61,379 nucleotides of DNA from Rhodococcus marinonascens NBRC 14363 (GTDB lineage Bacteria > Actinomycetota > Actinomycetes > Mycobacteriales > Mycobacteriaceae): the NCBI RefSeq assembly GCF_001894885.1, contig NZ_BCXB01000026.1:1-61379 (forward strand), in the 5' to 3' direction. Positions 8,860 to 17,852 of the stretch are shown here, piece by piece (the stretch's first letter is position 1; each line of letters begins with the position of its first letter). The notes under the pieces were generated by a model. The model saw nothing but the letters and a program-made list of their open reading frames with translations, had not been told where the DNA came from and did no database searches. A program made the translations under genes and the position numbers.

Positions 8860-9165
8860 ATGGCGAAGAGTCTCGACGACATACTCGTCCAGCGGCCCGT
8901 CAACAGGGCCGCTGTAGACGCACACAAGGACCGCATGATCGAGGAGGTCCGGGCATACCGGCTCAAGGAGCTCCGAGAGAGTGCAGCGATGACGCAGGGT
9001 CAGGTCGCTGACCGTCTCGGCGTCGGCCAGAACCGCGTTTCCAACATCGAGCGCGGTGACCTCGCGCATATCCAGATCGAAACCCTGCGCAGGTACGTCG
9101 AGGCAGTCGGGGGCTCCCTGCGGGTCGAGGTCGAACTCGGCGACGACCGCTTCCAAATCGCCTGA
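8860..9165 (+). CDS. Xre-family antitoxin (HigA-like)
   Basis: 101 aa from ATG 8860; in-frame GTG 8851, overlapping the toxin stop, is an alternative. After an N-terminal helix rich in charged residues, a helix-turn-helix is clear: AAMTQGQVADRLGVGQNRVS followed by NIERGDL (about residues 43-70). The C-terminal strand RVEVELGDDRFQIA fits HigA-type antitoxins. It should neutralise the upstream toxin and bind the palindromes before it. Both genes are intact although they sit amid decayed genes. Confidence 0.87.
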   Translation: MAKSLDDILVQRPVNRAAVDAHKDRMIEEVRAYRLKELRESAAMTQGQVADRLGVGQNRVSNIERGDLAHIQIETLRRYVEAVGGSLRVEVELGDDRFQIA

Positions 9166-9973
9166 CCTCCACCGGTAATCGAATCGTCGGTCAGCAGGCC
9201 AAATCCGCCGAGCTCGTTCTCCACATCGGGATCCGTTGCGGCAGAATCCCCTTGCAGAACGCGGCCTCGCGAAAATCGACCGTGAGCACCTACCGGATCA
9301 ACACCCGGCGCGCCGCCGGCGATCACGCGACGGCTCAACGTCCACATCGACTCGGGTACATTCCGCCGGCCGAGTCCGAGGCAAACCACTACGCTCTACA
9401 CGAACCCCGGCAACTCGCCGGAGCCACGCACTGAGTTCTGCATCAAACTCGGTCCGGTTCACGGTTGCCTACGTCGGTTCGGGCGACCCGATCGTTGTTG
9501 TAGGGCTACCTTGAAGTGCCCAGCAAGTATGCCGGCTCTACAACTTTGTCCGGGCACAGCCTTCGCGCGTACTCGCCGGTGGTGGGCAGGAAGTCGGCGG
9601 GGATGCCGAGCTCGACGAGGTAGTCGCGTCCGCGCCACGGTGGGGGTCTACCCGGGCACGATCGCCGCGTTCGCCTCGGCTATCGCCCATCGTGCACAGG
9701 GAGTACGAGCCGGGGTTCCGGTAGTAGTCGCCGAAAATCCACCGAAATCCTTGGCGTGGGAAGGACGACGCTGTACCGGCACCTGAAGTGAAGGAAGCCG
9801 CGCTGCAAGGTGGCCCACCTATCAGCAAAGCGTGGTCATGCAGGCGACCAAACGGCGTAACGCGCCAACGTTATGACGTTGTAGACACCGCGGCAACAGC
9901 GTCCCCGTGACGGCACTGGCCTCTCGCTGCGGCAGGCGCGGTGTCCACCATCCGGGGGAAACCTCACCCTGAG
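9166..9973. other. Degenerate stretch between toxin-antitoxin and small hypothetical gene
   Basis: About 800 bases without an intact gene. The only recognised piece is the recombinase helix-turn-helix at 9738-9791. A minus-strand segment near 9530-9645 reads RDYLVELGIPADFLPTTGEY, which looks protein-like but lacks a start and was not identified. Confidence 0.5.
9738..9791 (+). pseudogene. Serine recombinase C-terminal helix-turn-helix remnant
   Basis: The frame ends STEILGVGRTTLYRHLK followed by a stop, the typical last helix-turn-helix of Tn3-type resolvases and invertases (IAxxLGVGRxTLYRHL). No catalytic domain precedes it. It lies 2 kb from the N-terminal remnant at 7570 in the same orientation. 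They may be two ends of one gene that was split, or two separate relics. Confidence 0.6.
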
Positions 9974-10297
9974 TCAGGAAGGACGTAGCGCTGCGGTCAC
10001 ATCGGAAAACAGTTGGTTAGTGAGCTTTGAGGTTCGGGCGTTCTGCTGAATCTGGGCGCCGATTTTTCCGACACCGCTGACCTTGATCGTGGCCCCGCCT
10101 TCGACCGGAACGACTTGGGCACTGAACTTCTCACCCCATGTAAATGCACTCATACCGCTGGTGAAGGTGCAGGACATGGTGAAGTCTTCAGCCGACTTGA
10201 GCGTGAAACGCTGTTCGACAGCGGATTTCAGCGCAGCAAATGCGGCCGCTGGAGGTACGGGAAGATACAGCTCGTTGTCTTGCTTCTGTCCGAACAT
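9974..10297 (-). CDS. Hypothetical 107-aa protein
   Basis: A GAGGGGG ribosome site precedes ATG 10297. The protein begins MFGQKQDNELYLPVPPAAAF and has alternating hydrophobic and polar strands (FTMSCTFTSGMSAFTWGEKF, then SAQVVPVEGGATIKVSGVG), with no signal peptide or membrane helix. The helix-then-strands order (PPAAAFAALKSAVEQRF) resembles small SRPBCC/polyketide-cyclase-like folds, but I cannot name a family. No operon partner. Likely a real, expressed gene. Confidence 0.6.
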   Translation of the reverse strand: MFGQKQDNELYLPVPPAAAFAALKSAVEQRFTLKSAEDFTMSCTFTSGMSAFTWGEKFSAQVVPVEGGATIKVSGVGKIGAQIQQNARTSKLTNQLFSDVTAALRPS

Positions 10298-11033
10298 TGG
10301 GTTGTCCCCCTCTTTTGATGTGGTTGGGGTCAGCTTAGGGTGTTGAGGTTCCCTCTGCCTAGTTTCGTGGCTCTACGGGCACACCACGCCTGCCGAGCCG
10401 ACAGGTCTGACGGATTCGATTTCGAACCTGATACGACTCCACCCTTCCCGCAGACTCTTCACGGACCCTTACCGCCCCGGTAACCGGTACTCCCGAAAAC
10501 CGTTCCGGGGTGCCAGTGGTGGGGTTGGTGCTCCGGGTTGTGGGATTTTTCAGGGTGAGGTATTCGCGGATTTTGCCGCGGGTGTGGGGGCGGGGGTCGC
10601 CGAGTCTGATTCCGAGGGTGGGGAATTGGGTGGCGATTTGCAGGTCGGTCAACGGTGGGGTGACGGCAACGTCGGCGTAGCAGCGGTCGTCGTCCGTGTC
10701 CTATGTGCTTGGAGGATGGACGGCACGGACCCGGACTGGGTCGTGGTCATCCGATCATTGTGCCGAGATCTAACCGCTGGCTGGTCGAACCGCATGAGTG
10801 CGGCCCACTGCAAGTCGACAGCCGGTCGCCGAGATCGCCGGCGAGGGCGGGACTGCGGAGAGGCTGTTCCGTAAACCTAGGTTTATGTCCCCTACCTGCG
10901 CTAAATCACTGGGTCTAGAGATAGGTGGCGGCGATCTCGTCGAGAGGTTGCGGAATCCGAGGGTGATGGGTCTTCGTTCGTGCGAGGACGCCACCCGAGG
11001 GCGATGGGATCGGTCAAGGGCGGCGTTAGCGGG
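10298..11033. other. Gene-free or degenerate stretch
   Basis: No intact gene is supported. On the minus strand near 10530-10700 a frame reads VTPPLTDLQIATQFPTLGIR then DPRPHTRGKIREYL, with codon use like real genes, but it lacks a start and a recognised family. The rest shows short frames only. Probably the residue of a lost gene. Confidence 0.4.
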
Positions 11034-12009
11034 TCAGCCCTGCAACCAGTCCAGGAACGGAGTGTCTCCATTCGTTCTACCGGTGCGCGCCGGCCGATAG
11101 CCCTTGGGTGCGGGAGGCTTGAAATCGTCTACAGGGGCAACTCGCTCGATCGCCCTGGTCAGCTCGGCGGCGAAAGCATCAACAGGTACATCCCGATGGA
11201 CGGCAAACACATTGCTTCCGCGCAGTCTCGGTGGCGTGTCTTCATGGCCCCGCAGATGCACCCGAAAGAGGTGCCCGGTGGATGCACCACCGGGCAAAAG
11301 CGAGCTGCTGCTGCGGTGCGGCGGCCTCCACCCGGTCGATGAGATCACGGTCGAGTCCGGCGACGTACCGGCTGGAGAAAACCGCTTCCAGGGCCACGGT
11401 CAAAGGTTTGCCGCCGAACTCCTTCAGCTTCGCGCGGACGGCGTTGGCTTCGGGGCTCTGCGCCGGCACCGTCACCACGGCACCGGAGCCGGCGCGGATG
11501 TATACGCGGTCCTTGTTCAGGCTCGACTCGTCGACCTGGGTCTGCGGGGACCATGCGGTGTCGGACTTGTGGAGGGTGGCCACGGTGGTGTCGGCGTTGG
11601 TGCCGGGCCACAGCTCGAGCAGGTAGTCCTCGACCGGGTGGTCGACTTCCTGCCCGTAGTGGCGGTCGCGGCCGCGGGCGTGCGCGCGCACCCGGTAGCG
11701 CCCTGCGGGAACCGGTGGCAGGTCGGCGACGGTGCCGTCGGTGGCGGACACGACGATCTCCGATGCCGCGGTCAGGGTAGTCTCCTCGGCGACCTCCCAC
11801 ACCGCCTGATTCGGGTCTGCTGGAGCGTGGTCGAGCAGCGAGACGGTGATGTGGGCGGGACCGTAGGCGATTCCGGTGTAGAAGGAGACGAACCCGGGTC
11901 CGGATTCGAGAAGGGTTCCATGTGAAACGGTTTCGAGGTACTCGGCGCCGCGTTCACCCACCACGAACTGGTGGTGGTCGACGGAGACGATACCTTCGGA
12001 TCGCTTCAC
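11034..12009 (-). pseudogene. ComJ-like nuclease-inhibitor-type protein, frameshifted
   Basis: The frame from ATG 12009 runs to 11242 (255 aa) and contains SFYTGIAYGPAHITVSLLDH, AVWEVAEETTLTAASEIVVS and GRYRVRAHARGRD. A second frame from about 11300 to 11034 continues with RGSNVFAVHRDVPVDAFAA and ends TPFLDWLQG, suggesting one gene of about 320 residues interrupted by a one-base indel near 11270-11300. The N-terminal part recalls the ComJ (Nin) inhibitors of NucA nucleases. That assignment is tentative but is strengthened by the NucA/NucB domain encoded 74 nt upstream on the same strand. Likely role if intact: immunity to that nuclease. Confidence 0.45.
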
Positions 12010-12083
12010 ACGGAACCCTTCTCGACTGTGGTTGTCAGAAGACCTGACGGTACTTGCTGGGTGTCAGGCTAATTTCCCTTCAC

Positions 12084-12389
12084 CTAGAAGTTCTCTCCGT
12101 CCATCATCCGATTCTTTCGGAAGAACCACGTCAGGACACCGCCGCCGCTCCGATTCGCACGGCTGCTGATCAAGCTCAGGCTCATGCCAGGATTTGGCAT
12201 CACCGCGGGATCGTTTGGATTCAGGGTTTGTGTGTTCGGGAGGTCGACCGCACTCCCTTGCCATGTTCGACGGTTGTCCGTCGATCCACCCTGGATTGTT
12301 GTGGCGAACGGGTACTCGTCACAGTCCTTACCCGCCGGCCGCTTCGTCTTGTAGAGGTTGCACGTGTTGTTGCGGTTCTGCTGCGCCAC
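12084..12389 (-). CDS. NucA/NucB-type deoxyribonuclease domain (probably a truncated toxin C-terminus)
   Basis: 101 aa from GTG 12389, with only a weak ribosome site. The domain hallmark is clear: AGKDCDEYPFATTIQGG, whose Asp-Glu pair is the catalytic/metal region in NucB, then RANRSGGGVLTWFF and a closing DGENF. Family members are secreted non-specific DNases or C-terminal warheads of polymorphic toxins. The frame is open only to about 12458 with no signal peptide, so the delivery part is missing. It lies upstream of the ComJ-like gene in the same orientation, as nuclease and inhibitor often do. Confidence 0.65.
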   Translation of the reverse strand: MAQQNRNNTCNLYKTKRPAGKDCDEYPFATTIQGGSTDNRRTWQGSAVDLPNTQTLNPNDPAVMPNPGMSLSLISSRANRSGGGVLTWFFRKNRMMDGENF

Positions 12390-12439
12390 CGTTCCGCCAT
12401 AGTCTGTGGATCCACCTGTAGCTGAATGGTGTTCAGCAC

Positions 12440-12760
12440 ATGAGAATGCCGACGATTGCTCTCACCGCTGCTGTTCTGATCGCGGCTGTTGCCGCATCGG
12501 TGGCGGTTGCGAGTTCGACGAGCAAGCCAAGCACCACAGAGGAGTACTCGGTGACCAACAAAGATCAACCCCTCGACGACCAGTTCGCCGACATCGACGA
12601 CCTGGAAGAGCCGTTCATCACCGATGAACCACCACGAAGCGCTGCGGACTACGTCCGGGACTCAGAAGTCGGCGTCTCTGATGGCGGCAAGTGGACGAGG
12701 TTGTCAGGACCAGCAGTATCGGGTGAGGGATGGACTACGGAGGCCGGCCCGGATCGATAA
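12440..12760 (+). CDS. Small secreted protein of unknown function
   Basis: 106 aa from ATG 12440. The N-terminus is a good signal peptide (MRMPTIALTAAVLIAAVAAS then VAVASS), and the rest is acidic and polar (DQPLDDQFADIDDLEEPF) with no cysteine after the signal, so it is exported rather than lipidated. No clear ribosome site. It is divergent from the nuclease domain, with a 50-base gap. No family recognised. Confidence 0.5.
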   Translation: MRMPTIALTAAVLIAAVAASVAVASSTSKPSTTEEYSVTNKDQPLDDQFADIDDLEEPFITDEPPRSAADYVRDSEVGVSDGGKWTRLSGPAVSGEGWTTEAGPDR

Positions 12761-12920
12761 GCCGTTCATCACCTCGAGTTGACTGAACGATGCGCGCCCT
12801 GGAAATGGCTTCTCTTCCTGGGCGCGCATCGCGTTTACCTCGACGCAGGTGGCATCGGGATAGGTTGTCCACATGGAGAGGCGATGGGCTCGGCGCGGAA
12901 TCGCCTACGGGGTAAATCAT
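12761..12920. other. Short intergenic region
   Basis: No gene recognised. An inverted repeat around TGCGCGCCCTGG...CTGGGCGCGCA (about 12789-12828) could form a hairpin and act as a terminator for the upstream secreted-protein gene. Confidence 0.35.
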
Positions 12921-13465
12921 ATGATTGACATCTACACCGAGTCTGCCGACAGGTGGATCCTCGATGCGACCGGTTCTAACGAGATCATTGCGGTGGGCGT
13001 CGGGCACATCCGATTGATGACCGGCGTGGAATCCGGTCCCTGCACGATCGATCTAGAGGTCGTGAGCGGCGAACCCGCGTTGGATCTCGAGGAATGGCAA
13101 GATGTGTCCGACGCCACCATTACCGCCACGCTCGAACCGTTCTTCCTGGTCAACGCGATGAAGATGCCCGGCTACGACCTGTCACCGGCGCGGCTACACC
13201 GTTCGAGGCTGCCACCGTCAGGATCGACGACCACGAGCGGAAGCTTTCCGAGATGGATTTGTTGGGCCGGTATACGCACTCGGTCGATGACCCCTCCGAC
13301 GATGAGGATTACGACGAGTGGGTGCTGCCGGTGTCGTGGATCAAGAGCGTCGACAAAACCGACGCTCTTCGGAAGGTGGGACTGTTCGCCAATCAGAATG
13401 CCGCCTGCAAATTGCGACACCCGTTCACTCTCGAGGAAGCCGCAACGTTTTTCGACCTAACCTGA
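12921..13465 (+). pseudogene. Second ComJ-like protein gene, frameshifted
   Basis: ATG 12921 opens MIDIYTESADRWILDATGSN and continues with HIRLMTGVESGPCTIDLEVV and EEWQDVSDATITA, the same order (glycine-rich turn, GP-x-I strand, Trp-Glu/Gln motif) seen in the ComJ-like gene at 11034-12009. A one-base shift near 13180 moves the frame to ATPFEAATVRIDDHERKL, ending EEAATFFDLT at 13465. The combined product would be about 180 aa. It is probably a homologue of the other inhibitor-like gene, on the opposite side of the nuclease. Function inferred. Confidence 0.45.
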
Positions 13466-13807
13466 GGGACTGCACCGTGTTCAGTTGACTCGCGGGGTGT
13501 AGAGGTTCACGCCGCGAGCAGGACCTGATTGGGATCTCATACTCGACTGGTGTAAGACGGATTCCGGGTACGAGCGGTAGCCGATCAGAACAGGGTTCCT
13601 TGGTCCGGTCCCGGGGTCGGTCTTCTCTCGTCCCGAAATAGACCGGGCACGCGCACGCTTCGACACCGAGATCGACCTCGGCTGATGCGCATCAGACCCG
13701 ATCGCCTTCCCAATGCCGAGTGAGCGACGCCTGGTGGGGACATCGGTGATCGGTCGAACAACGTGCCCGAGCCGCCCCCGATTTCTACTTCTCAGGGGCG
13801 GATCCAG
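13466..13807. other. Gene-free stretch
   Basis: Nothing recognised in about 340 bases. Only short frames without motifs are present on either strand. Confidence 0.5.
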
Positions 13808-14821
13808 CTAGCGCTTTTCGGCGACGATCCGCCAGTTGAGGTCGGCGATCTTCGCCTGCTCGGCGTGATTCCATGCCTCGCCGCCGGTCTGAAGCAGCTC
13901 GAGCGATTCCTCGACCCACGGCGGCATGACCCGTATTTTTTCCAGTCCGCGAATCGCCTTGCGGCCCCGACGGATGAGGTTGGACTTCTGATCGCACAAG
14001 GGCCATGCCTCACTCTTCGACGGTGCCGACAGCACGATGTGGAAGCCAGCTCGCTCCAACGCTGCGCACACGTCTGTGGGATATAGCGACTGCGTCGCTG
14101 CGAGTGTGGGCAGGAAGAGCTTGTGCAAAGCCACGTGTTCTTCGTTGTCCCAATCGAAGAAGGGTGTCAGCAGGTACTCCGAGCAGGCATAGCGGGCTCC
14201 AGGCTTAAGGACCCGATACATCTCCTGAGCGTGGGCATCCAGCTCGTCCTTCTTGAAGAATGGCCAGACGGCCTGGAAGGAGAAGCAGCCGTCAAAGGAC
14301 TCGGACTCGTAGTCGAGGGGCTGGTGGTGATCTCCGAACTGAAAGTGCAGCCGATCGCTCATGTCGCATTGGGCCGCCCATTCGTCGGCGTTCTCCAGCT
14401 GATTCGGATCGATGTTGTAGCCCGAGACCTGCCCCCCGGTCAGGGTGGCGAAGTGGTGGGAGATCCGTCCGCGCCCGCACCCCATGTCGAGTAGCTGGGA
14501 GTTGGCGGGGTCCTTCAGAGCCAGTTCCTTCAGTATTGCCTTCTCGATCAAAATTTGGTTGTCGTAGAGCCCCTTCTTCGCATCGAGCATCGGTGGGATG
14601 TACAGCTTCTCGAGGTCGAACACCGACAGCATGTTGTTGAGGACCTTGTAGTAATCCGCCACAGCCTTGGTCTCATCAGCGGTTTCGGTGGGTTCGCCCG
14701 CCTGCATGCGTTGGAAGAACTGAAAAGCGTCGATGGCCGACTGCTTGTCCTCGTCTGACAGGGTCGCGAGCCTCTTGATTCCCGTTGCTGCGGTCTTGAT
14801 CCGGTACCAGTCCACGTGCAC
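13808..14821 (-). CDS. SAM-dependent methyltransferase, sterol C-24 methyltransferase-like
   Basis: 337 aa from GTG 14821 with a GAAGGG site. An N-terminal helical part is followed by a class I methyltransferase core: motif I LLDMGCGRGRISHHFA (about residue 110), an acidic VSGYNIDPNQLENA, the SFDGCFSFQAVWPF strand and EMYRVLKPGARYACSEYLL. The order and the RVLKPG motif resemble the ERG6/SMT group, which methylates sterol side chains. Bacteria also use relatives on fatty acids or small molecules, so the substrate is uncertain. No operon partner is evident. Confidence 0.8.
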   Translation of the reverse strand: MHVDWYRIKTAATGIKRLATLSDEDKQSAIDAFQFFQRMQAGEPTETADETKAVADYYKVLNNMLSVFDLEKLYIPPMLDAKKGLYDNQILIEKAILKELALKDPANSQLLDMGCGRGRISHHFATLTGGQVSGYNIDPNQLENADEWAAQCDMSDRLHFQFGDHHQPLDYESESFDGCFSFQAVWPFFKKDELDAHAQEMYRVLKPGARYACSEYLLTPFFDWDNEEHVALHKLFLPTLAATQSLYPTDVCAALERAGFHIVLSAPSKSEAWPLCDQKSNLIRRGRKAIRGLEKIRVMPPWVEESLELLQTGGEAWNHAEQAKIADLNWRIVAEKR

Positions 14822-15317
14822 GCCCTTCAGTGATAGTCATCGCATCCTCGACCCAAACTAGTACATGTTCTAGTCTTGCTGGTCCGTGTCGCGATTTGCA
14901 GTGCTTGGGTCGTCACAAGCGGTGTTGCCGGTCATCCGGCTGCGGACCCGGTGTCGCGCCGCAGGCTGGGCGGGTTACTTCCTGTCCGGCACCGACGTGC
15001 TGCGCAACCGGGTCGGAACCACCACCCGCCCCGACCTCGCCGCCGCCGAGAACGACCTCGGCCGCCGCGAGGGCACGGGAACTCGGCGCCATCTGATCAC
15101 GGTGATGCCTGAGCATGTCGGGCGGTGGAGTATGTCGGGGCGGTGGATGCTGGCGGCGGACGGGAGTGTCCGGGGGTCATCCGGTCTGCCCGCTACGTTC
15201 CCCCGAATAGGGGACCGCTTCGGTTTGCCCGGTGTGAGAAGGCGCAGTTCTCATTGGCCACCAACGGGCAGTGTTCATGTCCTCCCATGGGCAGGCTTCC
15301 CTACGTACTACCAACTT
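14822..15317 (+). pseudogene. Degenerate stretch with a possible Fic-family N-terminal remnant
   Basis: Around 14975-15066 the plus frame reads YFLSGTDVLRNRVGTTTRPD then LAAAENDL, resembling the opening of Fic-domain proteins (YPGTDVLKNKLGIxDxxELxxAE). No Fic catalytic motif (HPFxxGNGR) follows. The remainder, up to the HxlR gene, has no identifiable gene. Confidence 0.35.
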
Positions 15318-16208
15318 TCACTGCGTCGAGTGGGAGGAGGTCGGAGCCTGCACGTCGGTGTCGGCATCGGCGATGTCGGCGCCGCGTAGTTCGCCCCCGC
15401 AGTGCCCACAGGCGAGACGTGGAGCGAAGGGATGGTCGAGCTCAGAAGCAGGTGGACGGTGCCGGAAGATCATCGCCGGGCCCTCTGGAGAGTGGAACCA
15501 CCGCTGCCCCGAGGCGACGATCAGCATGATCACCGGAAAGAACGCGCGGCCCTTGTCGGTGAGCTGGTACACGGGGCGATCGCTCCGCCCTCCCACCGGG
15601 ACCGCGTCGAAGATGCTGAGTTCGCAGAAGTGCCTGAGCCGATCCGACAGGACGGTCGGCGGCGCGGAGAGGATTTGCTCGAAGTCCTTGAACTGGCGGG
15701 CGCCCGCAAACGCGGCGCCGACCATCGCCGCAGACCAACGGTTTCCGAGCAGAGCGTAGGTCTGCGGGAACGCCGGATCGTCACCGGGCGCGCCGCTGCG
15801 GGACCGGCGTCGAGTCGAGGCATTCGGGACGCTGCGCCCCCACTCACCCGCCTGGCCGAACGTGCCGGCCGCGTCCCTGGGCTGAACCGCCACGGAACAG
15901 TGTGCGCATAACAGCACGGGCAGGAAGTCGTGATTGCAGATCGTATGGTGTAGGGCCGGGATCGGTGGGGTGTGTTCGGGAACCCACGCCAGTTCCCACC
16001 CCCAGATCGCGACCAGTGACGTCCAAAGATCCCTGCCACGCCTGGTGAGGAGATATTCGTAGCGCAATGGTCGTAGCTGGTACGGCGACCTGCGAAGCAC
16101 ACCGAGATCGACGAGCATCCCCAGCCGGCTGGTGAGCACGGAGTTGGAGATGTGCAGCCGCTCGAGCCAATCCTGAAAGCGGGTGGCCCCGGCAATCGCG
16201 CAGCGCAC
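15318..16208 (-). CDS. Tandem HxlR-type winged-helix regulator (start probably frameshifted)
   Basis: At least 296 aa, with two HxlR-like units. Unit 1 has GATRFQDWLERLHIS and LTSRLGMLVDLGVLRRSPYQ then a CAHC pair. Unit 2 has PQTYALLGNRWSAAMVGAAF, FKDFEQILSAPPTVLSDRL, and a CGHCGG pair near the C-terminus. No start codon fits the expected N-terminus: in frame upstream lies EWNLRIVRC preceded by a stop. In the other frame, GTG 16326 overlaps the carotenoid oxygenase stop (GTGA) and opens SARPTVEEADLATELTV, so one base seems lost or gained near 16255-16270. It probably regulated the adjacent oxygenase/thiolase operon. Confidence 0.72.
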   Translation of the reverse strand: MRCAIAGATRFQDWLERLHISNSVLTSRLGMLVDLGVLRRSPYQLRPLRYEYLLTRRGRDLWTSLVAIWGWELAWVPEHTPPIPALHHTICNHDFLPVLLCAHCSVAVQPRDAAGTFGQAGEWGRSVPNASTRRRSRSGAPGDDPAFPQTYALLGNRWSAAMVGAAFAGARQFKDFEQILSAPPTVLSDRLRHFCELSIFDAVPVGGRSDRPVYQLTDKGRAFFPVIMLIVASGQRWFHSPEGPAMIFRHRPPASELDHPFAPRLACGHCGGELRGADIADADTDVQAPTSSHSTQ

Positions 16209-16322
16209 GATCCGCAGGTTCCACTCGTCCCCAGTGAGGCCCCGAGTGACCGCGATGGAGTTTCGGGCCTCCGACCGTCAATTCCGTCGCCAGGTCGGCT
16301 TCCTCGACCGTAGGGCGGGCGC

Positions 16323-17840
16323 TCACAATCCCAGCGCTGAAGTCATGGTGTCGGCCGTGCGCCAGTTCGGGATGTTCGCGCCTGCCGCCCACGTGCTGTG
16401 GGTGCCGCTGGCGATGCGCTCGGGCAGCCTGAGTCGCGCGATGGGGCCGACGGTGACGTTCGCGGCGTCGAAGATCAGGCATTCGGACCGGTCGTTGGCG
16501 ACGTCCGTGGTCAGCGTGATGAGATACCCGTCGTCCTCCGCAGCGGAACCCACGCTGGGTGCCATCGCGGTCTCGCTGCCGAACACGCCGTCGTCGAAGC
16601 GGTACTGCTCCTCCTTGCCGGTTTCGGTGTCGTGCTTGACCAACCCGTCGAGGAGGAAGACTCCGGGCGCCCCGGTCGCCGCGTAGGTGTAGCGGTGTCG
16701 ACGGCCCGAGCGGCGGCCGTTGATCATCGGAAATTCGCTGATCCGGTCGCTGAGCCGTTGCTCGCTCACCTGTCCGGTGCGCAGGTTCAGGCGCCACCGG
16801 TGCAGATACGTCTGCATGTTGTCGAGGGAGAGGAAGCGCGAAAGCCGTTCGTAGTAGCTGGCGTCCACCGGGGCCTGCGGTTCGGGATTGTCCTGGAAGT
16901 ACCCGTCGAGGACTATCTCGTCACCGTCCTCGTAGGCGTTCGCCCAGTGCAACACGTAGGTGGGGGCGGCTTCGAACCAGCGGATCTCGTGGGACGCTCC
17001 ACGGCGAGGGATCACACCGATCCGGGTGGGCAGGTGCGGGTGGAAACGAGCGGCGTACCCGCCCCCACGGAGTATGTTCTCGTCCCAGAACAGCGGAAAG
17101 TCATTGAGAATCGCGTAGTTCTCGGTGTACGACATATCATGCGGCAATCTAGGTCCGGGCAGTTCGATGTCGACGTAGTGCACCAACCGGTTGTCGGGGT
17201 CGACCACCCCGTAGTGCATGTAGGGGGCGTCGGTGCCGTAATTGAAGAACAGCATCTCGCCGGTGTTCTCGTCGACCTTCGGGTGCGCGGACACCCCGGC
17301 CTCGCTCGGGAACTTCCCGTGCCAGTTGGCCTTGCCCTGGTCTTCGAGAGTCAACGGGTCCATCCGATACAGGTCACCGCACTGGTAGAAACTGGTGATC
17401 GCGGTGCCGGCATGCACCACCACATCGGTGCTCGAAGCGTCCTTCATGCGCCCCCGAGCACCCCAGCCGTCCTCCCGCAACGACTTCGACGGACGCTCGG
17501 AAATCCCCGCCCACAGCGCGTGCCCGGCCTCCTCTTCGGCGCGCAGCCCATCCGTGCGCACGAACCGGTTGCGGTAGAAGGCTTTACCATCCCGAAAGCC
17601 GACCAGGTGCACCATTGCGTCACCGTCGAAGGGGTGATACCGGCCGATCGAGGGTCGGACCGGGTTCTCGGTATTGCGCAGATACACCCCGTCCAGGTCG
17701 GTAGGGATCTCGCCGGCTACCAACTCGAGGTCGGGGGCATCCCATTCGGTGGTCTGCGGTCGCCAGGCGCCGGTGCGGTACGGATGATCGTCATCGGCTG
17801 GCAGCGTGCTGATGGCGCGGCCTACTACTTCCATGTCCAT
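16323..17840 (-). CDS. Carotenoid oxygenase (RPE65/carotenoid cleavage dioxygenase family)
   Basis: 505 aa from ATG 17840, with TTG 17852 in frame. The four iron-binding histidines of the seven-bladed propeller are in their family contexts: SAHPKVDENTGEM, RLPHDMSYTENYAI, YVLHWANAYEDGD and, near the end, SGTHSTWAAGAN. The start region contains DGVYLRNTENPVRPSIGRYH and FDGDAMVHLV, also typical. These enzymes split C=C bonds in carotenoids, apocarotenoids, or lignin-derived stilbenes; which one cannot be told. The gene follows a broken thiolase by a few bases and is followed by the HxlR regulator with a stop/start overlap. Confidence 0.9.
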   Translation of the reverse strand: MDMEVVGRAISTLPADDDHPYRTGAWRPQTTEWDAPDLELVAGEIPTDLDGVYLRNTENPVRPSIGRYHPFDGDAMVHLVGFRDGKAFYRNRFVRTDGLRAEEEAGHALWAGISERPSKSLREDGWGARGRMKDASSTDVVVHAGTAITSFYQCGDLYRMDPLTLEDQGKANWHGKFPSEAGVSAHPKVDENTGEMLFFNYGTDAPYMHYGVVDPDNRLVHYVDIELPGPRLPHDMSYTENYAILNDFPLFWDENILRGGGYAARFHPHLPTRIGVIPRRGASHEIRWFEAAPTYVLHWANAYEDGDEIVLDGYFQDNPEPQAPVDASYYERLSRFLSLDNMQTYLHRWRLNLRTGQVSEQRLSDRISEFPMINGRRSGRRHRYTYAATGAPGVFLLDGLVKHDTETGKEEQYRFDDGVFGSETAMAPSVGSAAEDDGYLITLTTDVANDRSECLIFDAANVTVGPIARLRLPERIASGTHSTWAAGANIPNWRTADTMTSALGL

Positions 17841-17852
17841 AGCGGGTTCCAA

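Noticed and set aside
11915-11930. A second parS-like sequence, GTTCCATGTGAAAC
   Set aside because: The central CACGTG is changed to CATGTG, breaking the most conserved part, and it lies inside coding sequence.
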